NCBI GenBank assembly: GCA_907165135.1
Contig: OU015566.1
Location: 11,888,157 to 11,952,156, forward strand
Length of the DNA stretch: 64,000 nucleotides
Source: Oikopleura dioica
Lineage: Eukaryota; Chordata; Appendicularia; Copelata; Oikopleuridae
Direction of reading: 5' to 3'
Positions 12,701-20,149 of this stretch are shown here, piece after piece. The notes beneath the pieces were generated by a model. It ran no database searches. It saw nothing but the letters and a program-made list of their open reading frames with translations, and had not been told where the DNA came from. The stretch's first letter is position 1, and each line of letters opens with the position of its first letter. Position numbers and translations under genes: made by a program.

Positions 12701-14333
12701 GCTTCACGAGACCGAAGTCGTCTCCGGTCGCGATTAGGTCGTTTTCGCCACGCTTGTCTACCGAGTTGACATCGTTCAATTGAGAGTACTTCGGAAAAAC
12801 TCCATCCACGTTTTCACCAACGACGCCTGTCGTCGTCGCCCATTCCAAGCCTCCAAGAACTTCTGAATCAGTCACGTGTTCACCACTAGCATCGTAAATT
12901 AATCGCTCTCCCGCTCCGTCACAAGCAGCGATGTGAGAAGAATCAGCTGACCAGTCAAGTTGAGTGATAAACGAGCTAGCCTTCGCACCAACAGCCGTAT
13001 CAGCGTAATCATCGGCGACGGTGTAAATGTCGATCTTGTTGTCGTTCGATCCGACCGCGAGGAATTCACCAGATGGCGAAAATGCGCAACAATGACGGGC
13101 TTGTTTTCGATCATGAATGGCTTTCACCTCGCTCATGTCCTCCGCGTTGTAGATTTTCAGCGAGCCATCTTTGAAACCAACGGCGATGGTGGAACCATCA
13201 GGTGACCAGCAACAGCTTCGAGCTTCAGCCTCAGCGTAAGCGACCAGACTTAGCTCGTGAGCTTCCAAATCCCAAACGCGAATTGATTTATCATCAGAAG
13301 CTGTCACCGCTTTCATTTCTTCCGGATGCGAGGCGAGGCCCCAAAGTTCTCCTTCCGAATGCGCTCGAGTAATCCAGGTGATTTCTTCATGATCAGCGTT
13401 GAGAACAAGAACATCAGATTGAGATGTTCCTACGAGAATTTCACCATCGTCGTTGATGCTCAAAGATCGAATGTAACTAGTCGCTAGTTCGGCTTCTAGC
13501 TCTCCAAGTTCGATCTTCTTCGTGATTTCCAACTCGTTGTCGAGCATAATGATGCAACCAAATTTTCCACCAGCGATGTATCCGTCAGCGTAGGAGTGAA
13601 TTGAGTAAATTGGTCCAGGCGCAGCGTTCGGAAGGGATTTGACGAGGTTATTTCCTTCCCATGAGTAGATGGATCCGTCCATCGTTCCGGACAAGACTCG
13701 GCCAGTTTCGTTTTCACGAGTGACACAAAGAACAGTTTGAAGGGACCCGTTGTCTCCAAAGACACCTCGTTTCGACTTGAGCGTGTTTCCCATCAAGTTC
13801 CAGACCTTGATATGCTTCACGCCGACTGTATAAAAGCTTCCATCGTTGTTTGGCGTGAAGCAAGAGTCGAAAATGCGATCCGAATGGCCGGAAACGATAC
13901 AGAGTTGCCTCGCCGATTCCCAGTCCCAAATTGCAACGAGACTTTTTGGGTCAATCCCAACTGAGAGAACTCTACTCCCGCATGTAGAAAAACCAACGCT
14001 TCCGACACCGTGAGTGTGGGTTCCTTCTTTCTTGAGAACAGATTTCGTCTTCATCGTCGTGGTATCCCAAATGTTTATTTGGGGATCTTTTCCAGTTTCG
14101 CCAGATGCAGCTAGCTTCTTGTTTGGATGCATTGAAAGGCAGAGAATATCATCATTGTGATGAAGGTAAAAAGCCTGCTTTTGATGATCTTGAGAAAAGA
14201 CGATTCCAGTCGCTGCAACGAAGTAGACAATGTGGCCTTCTTCATTGAAATGGCAGTTCGACCGACACTGGTGGCCTCGGTATCCGTAGACCCAGTTAAG
14301 CCGGAGGGATTGATCTGGTACTTTCTTACTCAT
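756..14333 (-). CDS. EML5/EML6-like echinoderm microtubule-associated protein, interrupted by two insertions
   Basis: One gene, although two insertions make it look like three. Exons on the minus strand: 12099-14333, 8513-11330, 8439-8472 joined with 1786-1945, 1592-1711, 1403-1551, 1103-1358 and 756-878. They total 5,895 nt, an exact multiple of three, or 1,964 residues; human EML5/6 have about 1,950-1,970. Three tandem EMAP units each open with a HELP-type GYRG motif (near 14285, 12270 and 9455) followed by many WD40 blades, with acidic linkers between units. Family members bind microtubules through these propellers. An AG acceptor lies before the ATG at 14333. The second unit is split by a 768 bp TIR insert whose removal rejoins a WD40 blade in frame. 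The third is split by an LTR retrotransposon in the opposite orientation inside a coding exon; in the sequenced allele this should truncate the protein unless spliced around. The last unit is the most diverged. Identity is strong; exon ends are inferred. Confidence 0.9.
1946..2200 (+). repeat. 5' LTR
   Basis: 255 bp, matching 8179-8433 base for base as far as I can read. The boundaries come from the CTCGT target duplication and from where the two copies diverge; they could shift by a base or two. The ends carry a short inverted GGGATC / GATCCC. This copy should hold the promoter of the element. Confidence 0.93.
2202..2215 (+). promoter_or_regulatory. tRNA primer-binding site
   Basis: TGGTATCAGAGTAG starts one base after the 5' LTR. 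TGGTATCAGAG is the complement expected for the 3' end of an initiator-methionine tRNA with CCA added, which many LTR elements use as the minus-strand primer. The exact host tRNA is not in this window. Confidence 0.75.
2216..2715 (+). other. Leader region of the LTR element
   Basis: About 500 bp between the primer-binding site and the first gag codon. It is C- and A-rich with low-complexity stretches. Frames are open here on both strands but resemble nothing known and are probably chance; the leader normally carries packaging and dimerisation signals. Confidence 0.5.
2716..5121 (+). CDS. Retrotransposon Gag, protease and first part of reverse transcriptase
   Basis: An 801-codon frame starting at an ATG 501 bases after the primer-binding site. 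Residues 1 to about 320 are Gag-like, ending in a Lys-rich tail with no CCHC knuckle. An aspartic-protease active site (DSGAES) lies near residue 358. Reverse-transcriptase motifs follow from about residue 560, with the catalytic YIDD near residue 733. The match to the family stops near position 5050, inside the reverse-transcriptase region, and continues in the next frame, so the last 20 or so residues of this frame are not native. Gag and Pol share one frame up to there, a layout that some Ty3/gypsy elements have. Confidence 0.9.
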   Translation: MAANKSLLETVTEIRSINDRVNYLEEQVRNDESLKPSLEPLITESRVKLEQLSTTLLTCELDQGKESTNATMREEAWVATTWSRHVQDLPKLDAACNTSFNTFLGRADIYHRAYVRDRPSREQPFIAAVYSHFDLNIERSLGTEFLNCQDWKSAKALLEKSFAAKSHYLLKLSEVFDVEYDHSKPFAHYTANVLQKMNEAKQATLNSYRQEKSADAGVDEIFDIFSTMMLYLNLRKEEPDVFNAILPSLSKVYDINELCRLAQSTRQNRVDSATVSQHFNRNKNKKKKNAKRASTDSKDGKDDKQPESKKINTTKNVEDFQPFDVHFYTVKKKRPGKAYFASATIITGSKSFDVSMEVDSGAESSCLSAAYVPDKFLQMLKPCPFKVTGFSPNIPAEQPRGILPCRLSFNGGPAFSLNLTIMPGSKYPSLLGRDILENAMTDSFTVDNKNRTLSFCYNEAFTQTETQVVKLDGVKRTKIKKYLTTRSAVKDSDRSRTQPPREVPKLDAPNKNAARCPIQLAKQKLGITLPADADPGQKKMVAELCLEFDDRFGCDGQKMGEFPFEIEIPTDGTSRNISQHPIPQAFHGQVSDHISELLETKIIEEIKDQKGFNSPVLPIPKKSGEMRFCINYKNSLNKCLSDKSDPYHLPSMEDTIANIGPGNKFFATVDLRSGYWQCPVKKSDRYKTSFQWGGKSYAFCRLPFGYRCSGNIFSRVVNTILDSSPTRKKMLSYIDDIVCFGKTFSCYYNTLRNLFIALRKFNAKLKGEKCSFLQSEAHFWAESSTKMESNRTLRKSPLFVR
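5022..7868 (+). CDS. Retrotransposon end of reverse transcriptase, RNase H and integrase
   Basis: A long frame in the -1 register relative to the upstream ORF, homologous from about position 5050. In order it holds the end of reverse transcriptase, RNase H (YTDAS near 5390), the HHCC zinc-binding region of integrase (about 6200-6325), the integrase catalytic core with its Asp, Asp and Glu (near 6405, 6587 and 6695), and a Ser/Pro/Thr-rich tail of about 200 residues to 7868. There is no start codon at the junction, so it would be made as a fusion with the upstream ORF by frameshifting, or it is cut off by a one-base deletion. Confidence 0.88.
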   Translation: MLFPTIRSSLLGRIINEDGIKPDPAQVSALRQMKPPRSQKELASLIGSLNWIRGFLETKMGEAISSGCFSSRMKPINDVRNSANETNCFKWTKEADLALKEIQRRLSETPVISFPNFDESFHLYTDASLYAAGGVLLQEYGGRVHLVSAISHTFNKAERKWNTSEKEMFSIVWCCERLEKLLKGRFFQIHTDHRSLIFLHKKKFKNSKISRWQSRLEEFDFHIVYIKGSENQFADFMSRRPGEDDKSLGYDSEFPVGREYEIDKNSPVRVFVPFWNENQFPEKITLSEVKIHKVNVKAIAAPMEIPLVSANYNNILDYQREDSALSAIITFLESGKEPLDIKSLVKDSDHRQSSLLKMEKALFLDNTTGCLMCQFKSGARAVVPEAVKSHFLFLAHDLSGHLGEPRTLERLEDVWWPSFQDDVSNYVHSCVPCLRRKGSAGTRTKPPLGTLRRGKTAGESIQIDFACMPPAGGFKYYLVVADTFSRYTWCIPTRSDTAICAAKALIYKVFLPMDFLPKHLHSDRGTHFCASVIDEMCKLNQIKHTISTAFHPQSNAFAERANRTIKNSLFCMVNSSSGRKTWADCVPHVMRALNSVKNKSTKISPREVWFGRKSTFTHSTGAEMTAETPQVFGLNVGALAKSAEAIVKTAMEAADRAMEHRLKNEPKPRPIPAGAVVYIKRENLTDAKSKKERWVGPLKAVSSNDWVVMVEDKKGQRDFIHREHVVHAAERNHDLRWIDYYEAEYVFPHLTEIVKSKVPQKSPVPTSKPMEKSGSKSHGGRKSSQVASTPMVAMEKPPRSSLSPILESRRRLDMENLGDTTATSILDSSVAPAEPSDRWYSGGTLYETAEDMSADATVISEVAAPDNSHMSVDKQNSTVVEGSATENSKKRTRPKSSPDRQYSAGADPNATLTEVGAAHLPKHTKRAHRETRPVEPLNIGTNSGQSYD
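7869..8178 (+). other. 3' non-coding region and polypurine tract of the LTR element
   Basis: About 310 bp without an open frame. It ends in TGGGGGGT directly before the right LTR, a plausible polypurine tract for plus-strand priming. Confidence 0.7.
8179..8433 (+). repeat. 3' LTR
   Basis: 255 bp copy of 1946-2200. It is followed by CTCGT (8434-8438), the second copy of the target duplication, and then by EML-like coding sequence on the other strand. Confidence 0.93.
11331..12098 (-). mobile_element. TIR element inside the EML-like gene, acting as a GA-AG intron
   Basis: 768 bp interrupt a WD40 blade of the EML-like gene. On the minus strand the left edge reads GAAAATGGTAAAAAAG and the right edge CTTTTTTAACCATTTC, an imperfect terminal inverted repeat. 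The 5-mer AAGGA occurs at both junctions, as expected for a target duplication. Internal inverted copies of GGTGTTATGG (around 11698 and 11766) add to the fold-back character. No transposase frame is seen. Splicing just after AAG on each side restores the blade (HPTK then DIVATG) in frame, but the intron would begin GA and end AG. Base composition is more GC-rich than typical introns here. Confidence 0.75.
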
Positions 14334-14346
14334 CCCCTTTTGACTT

Positions 14347-14352
14347 CTGAAA
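14347..14352 (-). promoter_or_regulatory. Candidate trans-splice acceptor upstream of the EML-like start
   Basis: TTTCAG on the minus strand lies 13 bases before the ATG at 14333. The EMAP homology starts just after that ATG. An in-frame extension upstream to 14405 looks non-coding. Confidence 0.45.
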
Positions 14353-14512
14353 GAAATCGATGAATGAAAAAAGGGACATTTCTTGCGAGACGGTTTAAAT
14401 AACAATTATTTATCAGTATCTCAAGCAAGCTGTGGAATATTTGACAGTGAACGTTGAAAGAAATAAGGAGCTGTACAAAAAGTTAAACTAAAATATTTAT
14501 TTTCCTTCGTTT

Positions 14513-17500
14513 CTATCCTTTTAGCTTTGGCCATCGCTGTTTGATGTGATCAGCTGATTTGGCAGTAAGCTTCATGCCAGCGGCAGGATGAGCTCCTGGC
14601 ATAACCTTTCGCATGTACACTTTTTGCGCGAAATCCTCGCTGCAGAAGAGAATTTCGCAGTCGTATTCTTTCGACGGTTTCCATGTTCTTTCATAAAGCG
14701 CCATTCCGACTTCTCCTGGCTCCTAAAACGAGTTATAAAAACGAAAAGAAAATTGAGAACTTACGATATCCCAATACATTCCACGGACGCTTTCTGACGA
14801 TTTATCAACAAAGCTGATTTTTACCAATTGAGGCGATGAATTTTCCGGATCATCCGTCTCGAAGAAATCACCTGCTTTCAAATTGTCGAAGTCCAAATGC
14901 GCCTGGTACTTCGGCTTTGCTGCTTTCTCCGCTTTAGCCTTCTCATTTGCTTCTTGTTTAATTTTCTTTTTCTCTTCAGAAAGGCGTTTTTCTTTTCGTT
15001 TTTCTTCGTCAGTCTTGACTTTTCTCTTCTTCTTCGGAGGGCTTTTCGCTTCTTTCGCAGCCTTTTCTGCTTCTCTTGCCGCTTTCATCGCTCTTTTCTT
15101 TTCCTCCCTTTCGATTTCCTTCGCTCGACGCTTTTGTTCTTTGATGATTTGTTTTTCTTCGAATTTTTTCAAGTCCTGCTCGAGTTTTCTCTTCTTCTGA
15201 AGCTCACTCTTTGGCCCGGGCTTTCTCATTTCCTCCCTCTTCGGATCATCCTTTCTCGGTCTTCCAACAAATTTCGGCTCTTCATCTTCGCCCATCATTT
15301 GAATCACCTTTTCTCTCTTTCTGAACTCTTTTTCTTTCTGCTCGATGATCTTCTTATCGACACCTTGTTCACGAGCAGCTTCGAGTTCTTTGCGCTCTTG
15401 TTCAAGCTCTTCAAGTCGAGTTTCTCGCTCCATTTCAGTTTGAACTTTATCTCTTTTTCGGGGGTAAACATTGCTGAAGACATAGATGAGAGCTTAATGA
15501 AAGAGAGATAGAGAAAAACTCTTCCAGTTTTCCTTATTTTTAGCCCCGCCCTGGTAATTTTAATTGCCCGTTGGATATTGCTCTTGACGGTGTTATCGAT
15601 TTTCTTCGTCCAAGGATCATCAGAATTGAAGGATCCAATTCCCTCATCCTCGTTGCTTTCACTTTCCGCTTCACTTTCAGACTCAGCGCGCAACTTATCC
15701 TTTCTGACGTGCCACTGGCCCACTTGTCCTTTTTGGATTACTCTGCTTTCTACGTCAACGACAAACGGTCTTCCGCGTTTTATTTTCGTCGAGTTGGCGA
15801 TCTCCACTAGATCCTGTAAACCAATTTGTTAAAATAATCAAATTTGACCTTTGCCGTTTAAAATTACCTTTGAGGGGTAGATACTCTTGTTTCCCTTGGG
15901 AAAGAAGCTTTGTTTCTCAACAAGGTGTTTCTGATTGAAAGTTTCGACGGTTTGATGCTTCCGCACAACAATTTTTCGTTCTTCTTTGCTCGGGCTCACT
16001 TGCTCATCCTCAGGTCTATCAATAGTAGCCACTGCACATCTAGCAACGCGGGATGTCTGGGCTGCATGGCGAATTCGCTGTCTTCGATTGTAGATGCTAT
16101 TTTCATCGTCTAAACTCGGCACACCGGCGATGATCCGTTCCGTTTCTCTCGCCCTGTCCTGTAAAAGAAAATATTTACAAAGTGAATCAGATCGGTCTTA
16201 TTTACGATTATACGCTGTCTTGTGCGGTCGACGATATCTGCCGGATTATTGACGCACTTGTAGTAGATCATATCCGCATCAGGAGGGGTACACTCGTGAA
16301 CTCGTTGGATCGTGGCTTTGTACGCGTCAAACGTCATTCGTAGATTTTGCACGGCGAAGGAAAGCGACTCGTCGAAGTCGCCCTTATTGAGTTTTTTTTA
16401 AAGTTTTGACCGTGAAAAATACCGATATTTCGTCGACAACATTCAGCAGCGCTGGACTAACTTCGTCAGAATTAATCGCGTGTTGCCAAACATCTGATGT
16501 TCCAAGGAGCTTTTGTGTATGAGTTGTTGGAAATTCAAAAGCTCTGGAGGGAACAATATCAGAAATAAACATGAAATTCGAGTGTTTACCCAAGATGGTG
16601 TAATTGCCAAAAGACCGCATAAGTGTCCCTCAAACCGTATTCATGGAAGCTTTCCATCGCAAATTCGTAAAGAATTTTGTATTGAGCAGGAGTCATTCGA
16701 ATGCCGCGCTTGGTTTTGTTCGTCTGAGTTGTATAAAGAGCCAAAAGCATGTAGATACAGGTTGATCTCACCAAATGATCCGCCTAAATCGACATTCAAA
16801 TGGGGTTTGTGCCACAAACTTTGTTGGAAAAACGGGCGGTGTTTTCGAGAACTGGGTGTTTGATTTAGCAAAAATTCTCTAGATGAGCCGGCGTGCTGTT
16901 GTCTTTTGCCAGAATTTGATCAGAGAGAGGTACGCCTGCTCCTTAAAGCAGGGTCCAGAAAGAGTGATTAAGAGGTAAGATTATTGCAAAAAGAACTTTT
17001 GATAACGCAAATTTTAGAGCATTGGCAACATGGACACAATGCAGAGCTGAAGCTCTTCTTCACTCCACCGATCGAGGAGTTCTCGCACTATCTCGACGGA
17101 GTCAAGTCCAAAAGGGGATTGGCACACGATTCGATTTCGTAAAAAACGAAGTCGTTGAAAATAACTGGGCGACATATCCAATCACCACGAACTGTACAAC
17201 AGTTACAGCCTCGTATTCAGCTACTTTCTGCCAATAAAAGTTGGCTGCGCCAAATACAACCCTTATATTCAGACCCTTCCGAAAAGCTCTTTGTAGAGTT
17301 CTTTGGAAGATTTCTTGTCACGTCATTTCTTGCAGGCTATACTTACATCCTTTAGCACTAGAAACTGAACGACGCAGGAATAGCAAGCATCAATAAAGTC
17401 AGCCTTGTCAGACTCACTCGTTCGTCCGTCAAAAATCTTGTACATTTCCAAATCCTGCCACATGTGCGTGAATGCTAAAATATCTCAATTAAAAGCACGA

Positions 17501-17708
17501 ATATCAAGCCTTTTCTTACTGGAATAGGTTCCCGCTCGATCTTCTCCTTCATCCTTGATTCTATGAATGAGAAAATCAAAGTCGGTCACAAATCCGGCCG
17601 CCTTTTTTCCGGATTCCATCGATTCGACCGTCTAAAAAGGAGAAAAGCTAGAGTTTCTTACGTTACCATAATAGTAAAGAACCAATATTGCACATAAATA
17701 GAGGACAT
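14513..17708 (-). CDS. SNAPC1 (SNAP43)-like snRNA-activating complex subunit with a long C-terminal extension
   Basis: A multi-exon gene starting near 17708 (MSSIYVQYW). The SNAPC1 homology covers DFDFLIHRIKDEGEDRAG, FTHMWQDLEMYKIF, a region around MLLALYTTQTNKTKRGIRM and FAMESFHEYGLRDTYAVFWQ, in the family order. In animals SNAPc binds the proximal sequence element and drives snRNA transcription by RNA polymerases II and III. Beyond about 16100 the protein has an AT-hook-like KRGRPF, an acidic Ser/Glu tract, a long Lys/Glu/Arg helix with nuclear-localisation-like KKKRK, and a C-terminal globular part of about 120 residues (14513-14880) that I do not recognise. The intron near 15480-15560 keeps frame only with a GG donor. 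The long intron of about 490 bp (16850-17345) holds an opposite-strand ORF. A fusion of two genes cannot be excluded. Confidence 0.72.
16883..17237 (+). CDS. Candidate nested small gene in a SNAPC1-like intron
   Basis: ATG at 16883, exon 16883-16974, a 43 bp intron with GTAAGA donor and TTTTAG acceptor, then 17018-17237. The join gives exactly 104 codons and a 103-residue basic protein (MSRRAVVFCQNLIRERYACS at the start). The stop codon overlaps an AATAAA polyadenylation signal at 17233-17238. I know no homologue. The minus strand is also partly open here, so chance is possible, but the intron signals and polyA signal agree on the plus strand. Confidence 0.4.
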
Positions 17709-17870
17709 TTGAACCTAGGGAGTTTCAGTTTGAAATGAATGGCAGAATGGGTGAAATTCTCGTCTTCTTTTTTTCTAAATTTCTTCTCGAATTCTAAATT
17801 CTCTTGGAAGCGTAATCTTCAATAGGTGAAAAATTCTCTGTAAAAAATTTTGACGAAAAAGATTTCAAGC

Positions 17871-18714
17871 TCAGGTGGATTTTTTCACCATTCCTCCAAG
17901 ACCCAAAGTAGTGCCGCCAATTGCCTTCACGAGTGGCAGAAGGCCTGCGTTTGGCACCGTGTTGTAGTACAGAGTCAATTTGATGTCGCTATTGTCTTTC
18001 AACCTTTTTTATGGCTCGCGAAAGTAGAACACCCGCAAACAAAAATAATGCCCAGACAAAAAACAATGGCCATTCATTTGTCTATTCGAGGAGAAAAAAT
18101 AGAAGGGGCGGAAATTTAAAATTCAGAAACTTTTTCAATTTTGAAAAGACTGACTTTCGCGAGCCCGACCCGCCGGCACCGTCGTCGAAGAATTTGTATT
18201 TGAGTGGTTTGTTCATGATTCGCAAGTTGCTCTTTTCGCCACGCATGATGATTTTGTCCCAGACGATGACCTGATTTCGGAGATTCTAGTGCTCTATTTC
18301 TTGATGATTTTCTCACCTGGTTGATGTCGTTTTGAGGCGTTTCGTATTCGGCGAGAATGTACAGGAAAAGTTGCTTGTTGTTCCAGTGGAAGAGGGGAGT
18401 CAGGTCGACTTCCAAATCGAAATGAAAAGACGCTAGAATTTCACAGTTATTCTTAATCTTTGGAGAAAAGACTGACCAAGATCTTGCTTGATATTAGGAC
18501 CGTGGGGATCGCGTGTAAGAGTAACTTTCGCATCGTGAATCGCCAAATCGTGCGGCCTCGTCATATCTGAAAAGTTGAAGTGGAAAATTGAAGATAGGTA
18601 AGGTAATTTCTTACCGATTCCAACGGTGACGAGAAATGTTAAAAATGTCATGCCAGTGCAGACCCACATGCCAAAGGCGAACACGGCATTTAGCCGGGAC
18701 AGTATTCCGTTCAT
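17871..18714 (-). CDS. SPCS3: Signal peptidase complex subunit 3
   Basis: Five exons (18615-18714, 18477-18566, 18317-18432, 18173-18270, 17871-18003) sum to 537 nt, giving 178 residues; the human protein has 180. It shows the N-terminal membrane anchor (NAVFAFGMWVCTGMTFLTFL) and the lumenal domain with LFHWNNKQLFLYILAEYET, VIVWDKIIMRG, KYKFFDDGAG and YYNTVPNAGLLPLV. SPCS3 is an essential accessory subunit that positions substrates for signal-peptide cleavage in the ER membrane. The last intron (about 170 bp) keeps the frame only with a non-GT donor (GCCGG, then CGGGTC). The C-terminus KKST is a plausible ER-retention-like tail. Confidence 0.93.
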
Positions 18715-18877
18715 TCTGAAACAAATTGAGGTAGAAAAATGGAAGATTATTTCTTTTTTATCTTATTTAATAATCTAATAGATTAGAATCCTTTTTCAGG
18801 CGATAGCATAATTGATGTCAGCATTTTATAAATTATTATTCATTGTATAATATAATAATATAATTTATATAATATAA

Positions 18878-19618
18878 TTAGGCATAACGCACAAAAAATC
18901 GACTTTTTATCTGAAAGTCGTAGGAAGCTAATTTTCACCTATCATATAGATTTTGTGCTCTGACAACATTTCAACAAAAAAAAATGTCAAAAATTTAAAA
19001 TTTAGTACTTTTTTAGTACCCCAAAGTTGTCAAAAAATTGATTTTTCCTGCCATCCAAGCTACGGGGTTGTAAGTATGCTCATTCGAAAGAGCACAAAAT
19101 ACTGAGTCAGATACATCGAAAAAAAGGGGTTCCTAGGGGGGTTCCCCAGATTTTAGGGGTTGAAAATCACAAAAATGAACTTTTTATGAACTTTTGACTT
19201 CAGATTCGAACTCTGGGGTACTAATTTACTGTATTTCCATTGTTTTAGCAGGAAATATCAAAAGTTGTTTTTTGACTGGAAATGACGTCATCACACGATA
19301 AGTCGAATGAAACCCCAAACTGGCTGATTTTAAGGGGTTTTTCATCCCTAGAATCCAGGGAACCCCACCAGGAACCCCTTTTTATTGATAATTCTGACTC
19401 AGTTTTTTCCGCTCTTTCGAATGAGCATACTTAGAATACCGTAGCTTGGATTGCTCGAAAAGTAGTCAGAAAAGGGGTGAAAAAAAGTACTAAACTGTAA
19501 CAAAAAATTTTTTCCAAAAAATTTTGAAAAGTCGTTTTTGGTGTTTTAGTTGCTCCCAAAGTTTCAAACTTGTATCTATTACAGGGAAAAAGTTGATTTT
19601 TTTGTGCGTTATGCCTAA
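18878..19618. mobile_element. Fold-back MITE with long inverted arms
   Basis: Ends TTAGGCATAACGCAC and GTGCGTTATGCCTAA are perfect inverted copies. Homology continues inward through most of both arms, for example AAAGAGC(A/G) with GAATGAGCATACTTA on each side and the GGGGTTCC / GGAACCCC blocks around 19125 and 19365. ATATAA flanks both ends and may be the target duplication, but the surroundings are low-complexity AT. No coding frame is supported. RNA from it could fold into a long hairpin. Confidence 0.8.
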
Positions 19619-20149
19619 ATATAATAAAAATTTATTCATTTTACAGTTTGAATTTCAGAAAATAGCTGATTTTTTGATTTCATTATTAGAGAGCATGATA
19701 GTTGTCAGTTTGTCTTCATTTTGTAGTTTTCACAATTATCGGAAACGCAGTGGAGAGCTGCAAAGACATTATTTTCGAAATTCTATCATTTCTCTGGCGG
19801 AGGCAATTATGATTTCTCCATGGCGCGGGGGAATTGAATTCGCAAGGTTCGAACCAATGAGAGAAATTTTGCTCAAGCGCGATTCCGCGCACTCTTTCCC
19901 GCTATTTGCAGAGAATTTTCAACCCTTTTTTGCTCTAAAATAACATTTGAAATCTTTTTATTAATGAGGCTTTAAATTTTTAAATTATAATTTCGTGTTT
20001 TCAATTTTAATTTCTGCATATTTTTATGTCTTGTTGTTGAAACTACAATTATGATTTCTGTTTTGACTTTCGAGAACTTGTCCTGTTATTAAGACTTTTT
20101 TCAGAAAGAAAAATATGTAAAAACATCAAAATCGAAAAAGAGAAAAACG
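19619..20149. other. Spacer upstream of the WSTF-like gene
   Basis: AT-rich. One open frame runs through it out of the fold-back element, but with no family resemblance. I see no supported gene; the promoter or leader acceptor of the WSTF-like gene should be here. Confidence 0.5.

Noticed and set aside
8307..14405. Two or three separate EMAP/WD40 genes on the minus strand
   Set aside because: The ends of the parts lie in mid-blade and fit together in frame when the LTR element and the TIR insert are removed. The sum is an exact multiple of three and matches the EML5/6 length.
14883..15511. Long Phe/Leu/Ser-rich plus-strand frames over the SNAPC1-like extension
   Set aside because: They are the antisense shadow of the Lys/Glu-rich coding sequence on the minus strand.
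16883..17237. ATP synthase subunit g-like reading in another frame of the nested ORF
   Set aside because: The resemblance is limited to a short Pro-rich stretch, lacks the C-terminal membrane helix and hits a stop.
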